NCBI GenBank assembly: GCA_904419035.1
Contig: CAJFQL010000007.1
Span: forward strand, 17,216-81,215
Source: Heritagella caecorum
Lineage (GTDB): Bacteria > Bacillota > Clostridia > Oscillospirales > Acutalibacteraceae
DNA length: 64,000 nt
Reading direction: 5' to 3'
The position numbers and the translations under genes were made by a program. Below, in pieces: positions 34,119 to 41,991 of the stretch. How positions within the stretch are numbered: position 1 is the first letter of the stretch; each line of letters opens with the position of its first letter. Below the pieces are notes generated by a model. It saw nothing but the letters and a program-made list of their open reading frames with translations. It had not been told where the DNA came from and did not search any database.

Positions 34119-34172
34119 AAGAACATACGTTCTTCGCCGTTCCATTCTACTTCATTCTGCCCCGTTTGTCAA
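34119..34172 (-). promoter_or_regulatory. uvrBA promoter with LexA (SOS) box
   Basis: On the minus strand TTGACA, a 17-bp spacer and TAGAAT. The palindrome AAGAAC-n4-GTTCTT (34119-34134) lies over the start site and matches the Gram-positive LexA consensus GAAC-n4-GTTC exactly. Confidence 0.85.
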
Positions 34173-34280
34173 GGCGATACACCTGCCCGGTCAAGACGCA
34201 AAATGAACCGGTTTCTGGCCCCGAAAACCATATAGCAGGCATTAAAAACGCCTGCTTCGGGTCGATGAGGCAGGCATATG

Positions 34281-34314
34281 GAAAAAGCCCGGCTATGATA
34301 GAGCGCAGCCGGCC
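34281..34314 (-). terminator. Terminator of the VanZ-like gene
   Basis: The 8-bp stem GGCCGGCT / AGCCGGGC with one mismatch, followed on the minus strand by five T residues. A second smaller hairpin (34235-34255) lies beyond it. Confidence 0.65.
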
Positions 34315-34330
34315 ATGGGCCGCCGCCGTG

Positions 34331-34897
34331 TTACCGGCGTACGGCCCGTTTGATCCCCAAAAAAGCAGCGGTAGAAACCACCATGCTAACGGTATTGAGG
34401 ATCACATCGTTGCTATCAAACATTCTACCGAATATGGGCTGGAGGACTTCGATCAGAAGCACGATACCAAACCCTACCAACATGGTTTTTTTCCCCGTTG
34501 CCTGGGGCCAGGATAATAAATAGAGCGGGCCAAAGGGCAGAAACATCAGAAAATTCCCGATTTGTTCCTGTGTAAAGGAATCAGCGAAACTGGGTACCAG
34601 GGAAAAACCGCCGGAGAAAAAGGAAATTTCTATCCCCGAGGGCGCCCGGTACAGCAAGGTATACCAGAAAACTTGCACAAACCGTAACCCGGCCACAAGG
34701 CAAATCAGCCCGGTGAGATAACAGACAAACAGGCAAGAAAAAACTTTCTGCGCCATAGGAACCCCTTTTCCTTTTCGGAAACGGAAAAGCCAGGCAAGGA
34801 ACCCCGCCAACAAACTGATGGGAAGTACCTGGAAAAAATACCCCACATATGTATCAAAAAAGAAGTATTGGAAGGTCATATCCTGGGGAAAAAACAT
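34331..34897 (-). CDS. VanZ-like family membrane protein
   Basis: A 188-residue protein with five hydrophobic segments and the VanZ-like core: IGNFLMFLPFGPLYLL, then VLLIEVLQPIFGRMFDSNDVILNTVS, containing the conserved N, PFG, E, R and D-x-N-D residues. VanZ confers low-level teicoplanin resistance in vancomycin clusters, but most chromosomal relatives, like this one without van neighbours, have unknown roles at the envelope. AAAGGA lies 8 bases before the ATG. It is followed by its own terminator. Confidence 0.85.
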   Translation of the reverse strand: MFFPQDMTFQYFFFDTYVGYFFQVLPISLLAGFLAWLFRFRKGKGVPMAQKVFSCLFVCYLTGLICLVAGLRFVQVFWYTLLYRAPSGIEISFFSGGFSLVPSFADSFTQEQIGNFLMFLPFGPLYLLSWPQATGKKTMLVGFGIVLLIEVLQPIFGRMFDSNDVILNTVSMVVSTAAFLGIKRAVRR

Positions 34898-34952
34898 ATC
34901 TTTTTTCCTTTCGTCTCCCTGTGTTTTCTCGCGAAAAACCTAAGGCGTATTT

Positions 34953-35720
34953 TCAGTACACAAACTCCGCCCCGTCGGCGGCAAAGGCGCCGTGGATGGG
35001 GCCGTCTTCGTCCCGGGTAGCGGCCTGTAAAAGCCCCGCGCCGTTCATGCTCAAAAATTCATCCCCGGCCAAAATTAAATGGTCGCTCATGTGGCAGTCG
35101 ATGCTGTCCAGCGCCCGGTAGATTTCCCGGGTGGCCTGCATATCCCCGGCGGACGGCACCGGCGAGCCGCTGGGGTGGTTGTGGGCCAAAATAGCGCTGT
35201 CGGCGTTATACGCCACCACCAGCCGCACCAGGTCCCGCACATAGATGGGCGCCGTGCGCACCGACCCTTCCCGCACAAGGCCGCAGTACAGTTTACGGCC
35301 GCGGCTATCGAGCAGCAGTAGCCCCACGGCTTCTTCTTTGCACCCCAGGAAGAAAGGCGACAGCATCTGGTACGCGGTTTGCGCATCGATAATGCGGTCG
35401 CCGGTTTCGTTTTGCTGGCGCAACAGTTCCCGGCACAGGGGCAATAACAGCCTCAGCAGCACCGCCGTGTTGGGCCCTACGCCGGGCACCTGGGTGAGCT
35501 CTTCCACCGGGGCGCTGCACACGCCGTACAGGTTGCCAAAGCGGTCCAGCAGCCGGTGGGCCAGGGGATTCACATCCCCCTGGGGAATGGCGTAAAACAG
35601 CAGCAGTTCCAACACCACATGGGGCTCCATATGGTCAAGGCCGCTTTTCAAAAACCGGTCTTTCAGCCGCTGGCGGTGGCCGGCGTGCACCTGACCGGGG
35701 GATTTTGCTTTGTCTGCCAT
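34953..35720 (-). CDS. radC: RadC/JAMM-domain DNA repair protein
   Basis: A 255-residue RadC. The N-terminal helix-hairpin-helix is at ~75-92 (LTQVPGVGPNTAVLL). The C-terminal JAMM metalloprotease-like domain carries the zinc motif AHNHPSGSPVPSAGD, with H180, H182 and D193. Its cellular role is unproven despite the name. The start is the ATG 8 bases after AAAGGAG; the long in-frame extension upstream runs through the divergent promoter region and is not coding. It is divergent from the pseudouridine synthase gene. Confidence 0.93.
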   Translation of the reverse strand: MADKAKSPGQVHAGHRQRLKDRFLKSGLDHMEPHVVLELLLFYAIPQGDVNPLAHRLLDRFGNLYGVCSAPVEELTQVPGVGPNTAVLLRLLLPLCRELLRQQNETGDRIIDAQTAYQMLSPFFLGCKEEAVGLLLLDSRGRKLYCGLVREGSVRTAPIYVRDLVRLVVAYNADSAILAHNHPSGSPVPSAGDMQATREIYRALDSIDCHMSDHLILAGDEFLSMNGAGLLQAATRDEDGPIHGAFAADGAEFVY

Positions 35721-35816
35721 GCTGCATGCTCCTTTCCCGGGGAATGGGAATTCTGTTTTCATTATACTCCCGGCCGCCGGGTTCGTAAAGCCGTTTTTAT
35801 GCCCCGGGGAAAGGGC

Positions 35817-35845
35817 TTGTGTTCCCCGCATGGGCGGCGTATAAT
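35817..35845 (+). promoter_or_regulatory. Promoter of the RluA-family gene
   Basis: TTGTGT, a 17-bp spacer and TATAAT; the start codon follows 35 bp downstream behind AGGAGG. Confidence 0.7.
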
Positions 35846-35880
35846 GAAGAGCGAACCACGGCCCGATAAAGGAGGACCCC

Positions 35881-36840
35881 ATGAAGACCGTAACCATTGG
35901 AAAAAATGACGCCGGCCAGCGGCTGGACCGGTTTTTGACCAAACGTTTCCCCCATTTGCCCGTTTCGCTTTTGTATAAGGCGATCCGCAAAAAGGACGTA
36001 AAATGCAACGGCCGCCGGTGCCATATTGACGACCGGCTGGCGGAAAACGACGTACTGACCTTATATATCAAAGACGAACTGTTGGGCACCGAACCGGAAC
36101 AGTACGACTTTATGAAAGCGCCGGTAAAACTGTCGATTTTATACGAAGACGAAAACATTTTGCTGCTGGATAAAAAGCCGGGGCTGCTGGTGCACCCGGA
36201 CGAACACTACCACTTCGATTCCCTGATCGCCAGGGTGCAGCACTACCTGTATGACAAAGGGGAGTACGACCCGAAAAACGAGCAGTCCTTTGCCCCGGCG
36301 CTGGTCAACCGCATCGACCGCAACACCGGCGGCATTGTGGTGGCGGCAAAAAACGCCGAAAGTTTGCGGATTTTGAACGAAAAATTCCGTACCCGGGAAC
36401 TGGATAAACTGTACCTGTGCCTGGTGTGGGGGCACATGCCGAAAAAAGAAGACACCTTGCAGGCGTACTTGTGGAAGGACGAAAAACACAACCGGGTGTA
36501 TGTCCACGATGCCCCCATGCCCGACGGCCGCACCATCCGCACCCGGTACCGGGTGCTACAGGAAAAAAAGGACATGTCGCTGCTGGAAATCGACCTGCTC
36601 ACCGGGCGCACCCATCAGATCCGCGCCCATATGGCCCATATTGGCCACCCGCTAGTAGGCGACGGCAAATACGGCAAAAATGCCGACAACAAAAAAGTGG
36701 GTTTATCCTGGCAGGCGCTCTATTCGTACCGGCTGCGCTTTGCGTTCACCGAGGACGCCGGGCGGCTCAACTATTTGCAGGGGAAGACCTTCACCGCCGG
36801 GGACGTGTGGTTCTTGCCCATGTTTGAAAAAAGGCCGTAA
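35881..36840 (+). CDS. RluA-family pseudouridine synthase
   Basis: A 319-residue enzyme. The N-terminal S4 RNA-binding domain is ~12-60 (GQRLDRFLTKRFPHLPVSLLYKAIRKKDVKCNGRR in parts). The catalytic domain has VNRIDRNTGGIVVAAKN, whose Asp in HRLD-type motif II appears here as NRIDRNTGG. LLTGRTHQIRAHMAHIGHPLVGDGKYG is typical of RluC/RluD. It isomerises uridines in rRNA or tRNA; the exact site cannot be told. It is a single gene with its own promoter and terminator. Confidence 0.92.
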   Translation: MKTVTIGKNDAGQRLDRFLTKRFPHLPVSLLYKAIRKKDVKCNGRRCHIDDRLAENDVLTLYIKDELLGTEPEQYDFMKAPVKLSILYEDENILLLDKKPGLLVHPDEHYHFDSLIARVQHYLYDKGEYDPKNEQSFAPALVNRIDRNTGGIVVAAKNAESLRILNEKFRTRELDKLYLCLVWGHMPKKEDTLQAYLWKDEKHNRVYVHDAPMPDGRTIRTRYRVLQEKKDMSLLEIDLLTGRTHQIRAHMAHIGHPLVGDGKYGKNADNKKVGLSWQALYSYRLRFAFTEDAGRLNYLQGKTFTAGDVWFLPMFEKRP

Positions 36841-36851
36841 TACGCCATAAA

Positions 36852-36888
36852 AGAAAAAAGGCAGGGGAATCCCCCTGCCCTTTCTTTT
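36852..36888. terminator. Bidirectional terminator (RluA-family gene and his operon)
   Basis: GGCAGGGG (36860-36867) pairs with CCCCTGCC (36872-36879); A-rich and T-rich flanks serve both convergent units. Confidence 0.85.
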
Positions 36889-36893
36889 GTTTT

Positions 36894-37220
36894 TCAGGTG
36901 TTTTTATCCACCTGGTGGAATTTTTTCAAATTGCCGGTTTTCAGGCTGCGTTTGGCTAAACACGCTTCCACGTCCGCAAGGTCAATGCCCTGCTGGACCA
37001 TGAGCACCGTCAAATGATAGAGAAGATCGGAAATCTCGCCCACGGTGTCTTCGTTTTTCCCGTTTTTAGCGGCGATGATGACTTCGCTGCACTCTTCCCC
37101 GCATTTTTTCAGGATCTTGTCGATCCCCTCGCGGAACAGGTAGCAGGTGTACGAGCCTTCCTTTTGTTCGTCCCGGCGCTGGAGCACCGTGTCATATAGG
37201 GCGCGGAATGTATCGTTCAT
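36894..37220 (-). CDS. hisE: Phosphoribosyl-ATP pyrophosphatase
   Basis: A 108-residue all-helical MazG-like enzyme for the second histidine step. GSYTCYLFREGIDKILKKCGEECSEVIIAAKNG and VGEISDLLYHLTVLMVQQGI hold the E-x-x-E and E-x-x-D Mg sites. It is a stand-alone HisE, whereas many bacteria fuse it to HisI; here HisI is instead attached to HisA upstream. It is last gene of the operon, 17 bp after that fusion, and is followed by a terminator. Confidence 0.95.
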   Translation of the reverse strand: MNDTFRALYDTVLQRRDEQKEGSYTCYLFREGIDKILKKCGEECSEVIIAAKNGKNEDTVGEISDLLYHLTVLMVQQGIDLADVEACLAKRSLKTGNLKKFHQVDKNT

Positions 37221-37237
37221 GGATATTCAGACTCCTT

Positions 37238-38314
37238 TTATCCGTTTTTCCAAATCTGCTTAAAGAAGCAGCTGTGGGCGCCGGTATGGCAGGCCGGGCC
37301 CGTTTGGACCACTTTCACCAGCAGCGTATCGTCGTCGCAGTCGGCGGTAATGGACACCACTTTTTGCACATGGCCCGACGTGGCGCCTTTATTCCATAAT
37401 TCCTGCCGGCTGCGGCTGAAAAACCAGGTGTAGCCCGTTTCCAGCGTTTTGCGCAGGGACTGCCGGTTCATGTACGCCAGCATCAGCACGTCGCCGGTAC
37501 CGGCTTCCTGCACCACTGCCGGGATCAGTTCGCTCTTCTGGAAATACCGGTCGATGGTATCTTCGATCATTTCGGGGTTCTGTTTTCTGCTGCCGGAAAT
37601 GAGCTGGCTGGCGCGCACGGCAGCCTTCAGGCTCAGGGAACCGGAATAAATGCTCTTGCCGCAGATGGCGCCGTAGAGCTGCAGCGCGTTGAGGTCGAGA
37701 ATGTCTTTTAAATTGCTCACGCCGCCGCTGGCGATGATGTTGCAGGACACTTCCCGGTTGATGCGGTCGAGCATATCGAGGTTCGGCCCGTTCATGGTGC
37801 CGTCTTTGCTGATATCGGTAAAAATGATGTACCGCACGCCGATCTGTTCCATTTCCCTGGCGAGATCCAGATAATCGACGTTGCTCACCTGCAGCCAGCC
37901 TTCGGCGGCCACTTTGCCGCCCTTGGCGTCAATGCCCACGGCGATGCGCTTGCCGTACTTTTTCACGGCTTCCCGCACAAACGCCGGGTCTTTCAGTGCC
38001 ACTGAACCGAGGATAATGCGGGACACGCCTTTTTCCAGATAGTATTCCACCGTTTTCATATCCCGGATGCCGCCGCCCAGTTCCACTTTCATGTGTACCT
38101 GGCGCAGCACGTCAAACACGCTCTGGTCGTTGACCGGGCGTCCGAATTTGGCGCCGTCCAGGTCCACCATATGCAGCCAGTGTGCACCCTCGCTTTCAAA
38201 ATACGAAGCCGCTTTGACAGGGCTTTCGGCCACTTTTTCGGCCGTGGCATAGTCGCCCTGCATCAGCCGCACACAACTGCCGTCATGTAGATCGATCGCA
38301 GGCAAAATAATCAT
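37238..38314 (-). CDS. HisA-HisI fusion: ProFAR isomerase / phosphoribosyl-AMP cyclohydrolase
   Basis: A 358-residue fusion. Residues 1-~238 are HisA: IILPAIDLHDGSCVRLMQGD with catalytic D8, D129 in VGIDAKGG, FTDISKDGTMNGPN and GKSIYSGSL. After a short linker, ~262-355 are HisI: YMNRQSLRKTLETG, FFSRSRQELWNKGATSG, zinc and Mg ligands D325-C-D-x-D329, and C342-H-T-G...C349. It therefore catalyses steps 3 and 4. hisF, which normally sits between hisA and hisI, is absent, and so is hisH. The gene begins 83 bp after hisB, a wider gap than elsewhere in the operon, with GGAAGG 11 bases before the ATG. Both catalytic sets look intact. Confidence 0.95.
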   Translation of the reverse strand: MIILPAIDLHDGSCVRLMQGDYATAEKVAESPVKAASYFESEGAHWLHMVDLDGAKFGRPVNDQSVFDVLRQVHMKVELGGGIRDMKTVEYYLEKGVSRIILGSVALKDPAFVREAVKKYGKRIAVGIDAKGGKVAAEGWLQVSNVDYLDLAREMEQIGVRYIIFTDISKDGTMNGPNLDMLDRINREVSCNIIASGGVSNLKDILDLNALQLYGAICGKSIYSGSLSLKAAVRASQLISGSRKQNPEMIEDTIDRYFQKSELIPAVVQEAGTGDVLMLAYMNRQSLRKTLETGYTWFFSRSRQELWNKGATSGHVQKVVSITADCDDDTLLVKVVQTGPACHTGAHSCFFKQIWKNG

Positions 38315-38397
38315 ACTTTTGTCATCCTTCCGTGGCGGTTCATTTTCACTTCTTTGTTCTTTCCCTACCCTATCACGTTTCCGCCACCTCTATTGTA

Positions 38398-38985
38398 TCA
38401 CAAAACGCCCTTGGTGGAAAGTACCCCTTCCCCACTGGCGGGCTGTACCGCCAGGCGCAGCGCGTGGGCAGCCGCTTTGAACAGGCCTTCGATCATGTGA
38501 TGGGTGTTGGCCCCATACAGCACTTTCAGGTGCAAAGTGATCCCGGCGTTCATCGCCAGCGCGCGGAAAAATTCGACAGTCAGGCAGCTATCAAAATCCC
38601 CGACTTTTTCCTGGGGGAACGTGCCGTCAAACACCAAAAACGGCCGGCCGCTGACATCCACGCTGGCAAAGCACAAGCTTTCGTCCATGGGCACAAAGAA
38701 GCTGCCGAACCGGGCGATGCCGCTTTTATCCCCCAGGGCCTTTCCTAGCGCCTGGCCCAGCACGATGCCCGTATCTTCCACCGTGTGGTGGCCGTCCACC
38801 AATAGATCGCCTTCGGCCCGGATGGACAGCCCAAAGCCGCCGTGGACCGAAAAGGCCGTGAGCATGTGGTCAAAAAAGCCGATGCCCGTCATCACGTCGG
38901 TTTCACCGCCGTCCAGGCACAGGGAAAGGGAAATGTCGGTTTCTTTGGTGGTGCGGGTCACTTCCGCACAGCGCACAGGGTTCAT
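38398..38985 (-). CDS. hisB: Imidazoleglycerol-phosphate dehydratase
   Basis: A 195-residue monofunctional HisB without the N-terminal phosphatase of enterobacteria. The two duplicated half-domains have metal motifs GFFDHMLTAFSVHGGF and DGHHTVEDTGIVLGQALG in the first, and MNAGITLHLKVLYGANTHHMIEGLFKA in the second. It dehydrates IGP to imidazole-acetol phosphate. Its start overlaps the hisC stop by 4 bp. Histidinol-phosphate phosphatase is not encoded in the cluster. Confidence 0.96.
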   Translation of the reverse strand: MNPVRCAEVTRTTKETDISLSLCLDGGETDVMTGIGFFDHMLTAFSVHGGFGLSIRAEGDLLVDGHHTVEDTGIVLGQALGKALGDKSGIARFGSFFVPMDESLCFASVDVSGRPFLVFDGTFPQEKVGDFDSCLTVEFFRALAMNAGITLHLKVLYGANTHHMIEGLFKAAAHALRLAVQPASGEGVLSTKGVL

Positions 38986-40061
38986 GCCTGCCCCTCCTTT
39001 TCGGTGTCCGCAGCTAGCAGCTCTTGCAGCGCCGCCGTGACCGCCTGATTTTCCTCTTCGCTGCCTGCCGTAATGCGCAAATACCCGGGGAACCGCCGCA
39101 CGGCGATGCCCTTTTGCAGCAGCCCGCGGTGCAGCGTGTCAGCCGCGCCGGTGCGGATGAGCACAAAGTTACAGCAGGTGTCGTATACTTTTTCGAGCAC
39201 CGGGTATGCTTCGGCCAAACGGCACAAAGCTTCGTGCAAGGCGTGGGTGGATGCTTTGATGGTTTCGATGGCGGCTTTTTCCGCATCCCGGCGGGACAGC
39301 AGCACCGTCCCGGCGGCCTGGGTGAAACTATTGAGGTTATACGGCGATTTTACCGCCCGCACGGCCCGCACCAGGCGCTCCGGCCCCACGACAAACCCCA
39401 GCCGCACCGCCGCGCCGCCGAACGCTTTGCTGCACGTGCGCAAAATCAGCAGGTTATCGTACTTGGTCGCTTCCGGCAGCATGGATTCGTCCCAAAAATC
39501 CATGTACGCTTCGTCCAGCACGACGAGCGTTTCGGGCACCGCCTGCAACAGTCGGCGCACGTCGTTTTTGGGCAGCCCCTGGCCCGTGGGGTTGCACGGG
39601 TTCGAAAACACGATCATCCGGGCGTTTTCCCGTTTGGCCGTTTCGATGACCGCATCGGCGGGGAACCGGAGGCTATCGTCTTTTTGGACGGATACCTCCC
39701 GCCCGCCGGCCAAATGCGCATAAAAGCCGTACATGGAAAAATCGGGCAGGGCGGTGATCACCGCGTCCCCGGGCTGCAAAAATGCGTTCATCAAAATGCT
39801 GATGAGTTCGTCGCTGCCGTTGCCCCCGGCGACGCACGCCGGGTCCACCCCGTAATACGCCCCAAACGCCGCACACACATCCTTCGCCAGCGGGTCCGGG
39901 TACCGGCGGTAATCGAGGGACGAGGCGATCTGCCCCAGTTCCTGCCGCACGTCATCGGGCAGGGACAAAAAGGATTCGTTGGCGTCCAGCCGCACGGTAT
40001 ACGTACCGGTGATCGGGTCATAGGGGGTCAGGTCCCGGATTTTTTCATTGAGTTCGAACAT
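38982..40061 (-). CDS. hisC: Histidinol-phosphate aminotransferase
   Basis: A 359-residue class II/I PLP aminotransferase. GNGSDELI (cofactor phosphate cup), FSNPCNPTGQ, LDEAYMDF and the Schiff-base lysine in TCSKAFGGAAVRLGF are all present. It converts imidazole-acetol phosphate to histidinol phosphate. It overlaps the hisD stop by one base and the hisB start by four, so it is tightly coupled. Confidence 0.95.
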   Translation of the reverse strand: MFELNEKIRDLTPYDPITGTYTVRLDANESFLSLPDDVRQELGQIASSLDYRRYPDPLAKDVCAAFGAYYGVDPACVAGGNGSDELISILMNAFLQPGDAVITALPDFSMYGFYAHLAGGREVSVQKDDSLRFPADAVIETAKRENARMIVFSNPCNPTGQGLPKNDVRRLLQAVPETLVVLDEAYMDFWDESMLPEATKYDNLLILRTCSKAFGGAAVRLGFVVGPERLVRAVRAVKSPYNLNSFTQAAGTVLLSRRDAEKAAIETIKASTHALHEALCRLAEAYPVLEKVYDTCCNFVLIRTGAADTLHRGLLQKGIAVRRFPGYLRITAGSEEENQAVTAALQELLAADTEKEGQA

Positions 40062-41362
40062 CAGTCCTTTTCCTCCTTCTGGCGCACGATGATGGAATTG
40101 GCGTGGGCCGTCAATCCTTCGGCGTTGGCGAGGGTGACGATTTCATCGGCATCCCGCAGCAGTGCTTCCTTGGTATAGGCGATAAAGCTGGACTTCTTCA
40201 CAAAGCTGTCCACCGACAGGGGCGAGAAGAACCGCGCCGTGCCGGACGTGGGCAGCACGTGGTTGGGCCCGGCAAAATAGTCGCCCAAAGGTTCCGGGGA
40301 ATAGTGCCCCAGGAACACCGACCCGGCGTTATCCAGTTTACCGACGTACGTCATGGGTTCCCGGCAGCACACTTCCAGGTGTTCGGGGGCGAGTAAATTG
40401 GCAAACGCCACCACTTCGTCCATGGTGTCGCACACGATCATGGCGCCGTAATGCTGCAGGCTTTCTTCAATAATCGCCCGGCGGGACAGGGTTTGCACCT
40501 GCAAAGCCAGTTCCTGTTCCGTCTGCTTTGCAATTTTTTCGCTAGTCGTGATCAAAATGGCGGACGCCAACCGGTCATGTTCCGCCTGGCTCATCAGGTC
40601 GGCGGCCAAAAACCGGGGGTTGGCGGAATCGTCGGCCACAATCAAAATTTCGCTGGGGCCGGCGATCATGTCGATATCCACCGTGCCGTACAGCAATTTT
40701 TTCGCCGTAGCCACAAAGATATTGCCCGGGCCCACGATTTTATCCACCCGCGGCACGGTTTCGGTGCCATATGCCAGGGCGGCCACGGCCTGGGCCCCGC
40801 CCATCAGGAACACCCGGTCCACCCCGGCCACTGCGGCGGCCGCCATAATGGTGGGGTTCGGCCGGCCGTCTTTGCTGGGGGGCGTGACCATGACGATCTC
40901 GCCCACCCCGGCCACATGGGCGGGAATGGCGTTCATTAAAACGGAGCTGGGGTACGCCGCCGTGCCGCCGGGCACATAAATGCCCACCCGGTGCAGCCCC
41001 CGCACCCGTTGGCCCATGACGGTGCCGTCTGCCCGGGTGGTGAGCCAGCTCTGCTGCTTTTGCCGTTCGTGGAAATCCCGGATATTACGGGCCGCATCTT
41101 GCAGCGCCTGCCGGAATTTGGGGTCACAGCTTTGCAGGCAGTCTTCCAGCTCTTTTCTGGACACTTCCGTCTGTTCCGGCGCGCGGCCATCGAATTTTTC
41201 GGTATAGGCGCGCACGGCGCTGTCGCCGTTTTCCCGCACATTCTGCAAAATCTCCGCCACAGTCTGTTCCACCCGGCGGTCTTTTTCGTCGCCGCGTTTT
41301 TTTAGTTGATCGACAAACGCCCGCCGTTCTTCGGCGCTGCCGGTGATCAGTTGCATCAGCAT
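40061..41362 (-). CDS. hisD: Histidinol dehydrogenase
   Basis: A 433-residue NAD-dependent enzyme for the last two oxidations to histidine. Conserved blocks are RVGIYVPGGTAAYPSSVLMNAIPA, QAVAALAYGTETVPRVDKIVGPGN, PSEILIVADDSANPRFLAADLMSQAEHD and NHVLPTSGTARF, where the Zn and catalytic His residues lie (all read in parts). Length is standard. It overlaps hisG by 7 bp. Confidence 0.97.
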   Translation of the reverse strand: MLMQLITGSAEERRAFVDQLKKRGDEKDRRVEQTVAEILQNVRENGDSAVRAYTEKFDGRAPEQTEVSRKELEDCLQSCDPKFRQALQDAARNIRDFHERQKQQSWLTTRADGTVMGQRVRGLHRVGIYVPGGTAAYPSSVLMNAIPAHVAGVGEIVMVTPPSKDGRPNPTIMAAAAVAGVDRVFLMGGAQAVAALAYGTETVPRVDKIVGPGNIFVATAKKLLYGTVDIDMIAGPSEILIVADDSANPRFLAADLMSQAEHDRLASAILITTSEKIAKQTEQELALQVQTLSRRAIIEESLQHYGAMIVCDTMDEVVAFANLLAPEHLEVCCREPMTYVGKLDNAGSVFLGHYSPEPLGDYFAGPNHVLPTSGTARFFSPLSVDSFVKKSSFIAYTKEALLRDADEIVTLANAEGLTAHANSIIVRQKEEKD

Positions 41363-41991
41363 GTCTTTTTCGCTCCTTCCAGACGGGCCACCAGTTCTTC
41401 GATCTGCTTTTTGCGCAGCTTCATGCTGGCCGTATTTACAATCAGCCGGGCCGACAGATCGGCCACTGTCTCTTTAACTTCCAGTCCGTTTTCTTTTAAT
41501 GTGGTGCCGGTTTCGACAATATCCACAATGCCGTCGGCAAGCCCCAGTAGCGGCGCGAGTTCCACGCTGCCTTCAATGCGGATGACCCGCACGTCCATTT
41601 GCTTATTTTCAAAAAACGCCCGGGTGACATTAGGATACTTGGACGCGACCACCTTTTCCCGGTACCCGGCGTAAAAATCCACGCCTTTGGGCCCCGCCAG
41701 GGCAAACCGGCACCGGCCAAATCCCAAATCCATCACTTCGAAAAACCGGGTGCCGTGTTCCATGATGGTGTCTTTGCCCACCACGCCCAGGTCGCACACA
41801 CCGTTTTCCACATAGGTAATCACGTCGGCGGCTTTACTCAGCACCACTTCCATGCTGCCGTCCCCTACGGGCAGGATCAACCGCCGCCCTTTTTCATGCA
41901 CCTGGGTGCAATCGATGCCCGCTTTTTCCAGCAGGGCCACCGTATCTTTTTCCAGCCGCCCTTTTGTCAGGGCCATACGCAGCGGCCTCAT
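41356..41991 (-). CDS. hisG: ATP phosphoribosyltransferase, short form catalytic subunit
   Basis: A 211-residue short-form HisG lacking the C-terminal regulatory domain, as expected when HisZ is present. LRMALTKGRLEKDT opens it; VGKDTIMEHG, and the PRPP-binding GLADGIVDIVETGTTLKENGL, follow. It catalyses the first committed step. It overlaps hisZ by 4 bp, and the two products form the hetero-octameric, histidine-inhibited enzyme. Confidence 0.96.
   Translation of the reverse strand: MRPLRMALTKGRLEKDTVALLEKAGIDCTQVHEKGRRLILPVGDGSMEVVLSKAADVITYVENGVCDLGVVGKDTIMEHGTRFFEVMDLGFGRCRFALAGPKGVDFYAGYREKVVASKYPNVTRAFFENKQMDVRVIRIEGSVELAPLLGLADGIVDIVETGTTLKENGLEVKETVADLSARLIVNTASMKLRKKQIEELVARLEGAKKTC

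Noticed and set aside
34235..34255. GCAGGC hairpin near the uvrB promoter as a terminator
   Set aside because: It lacks a following T tract on either strand and lies beyond a better terminator for the VanZ-like gene.
34953..36158. A 401-residue form of RadC
   Set aside because: The extra N-terminal part crosses the divergent promoter and the start of the pseudouridine synthase gene. The true start has a clear ribosome binding site at 35720.
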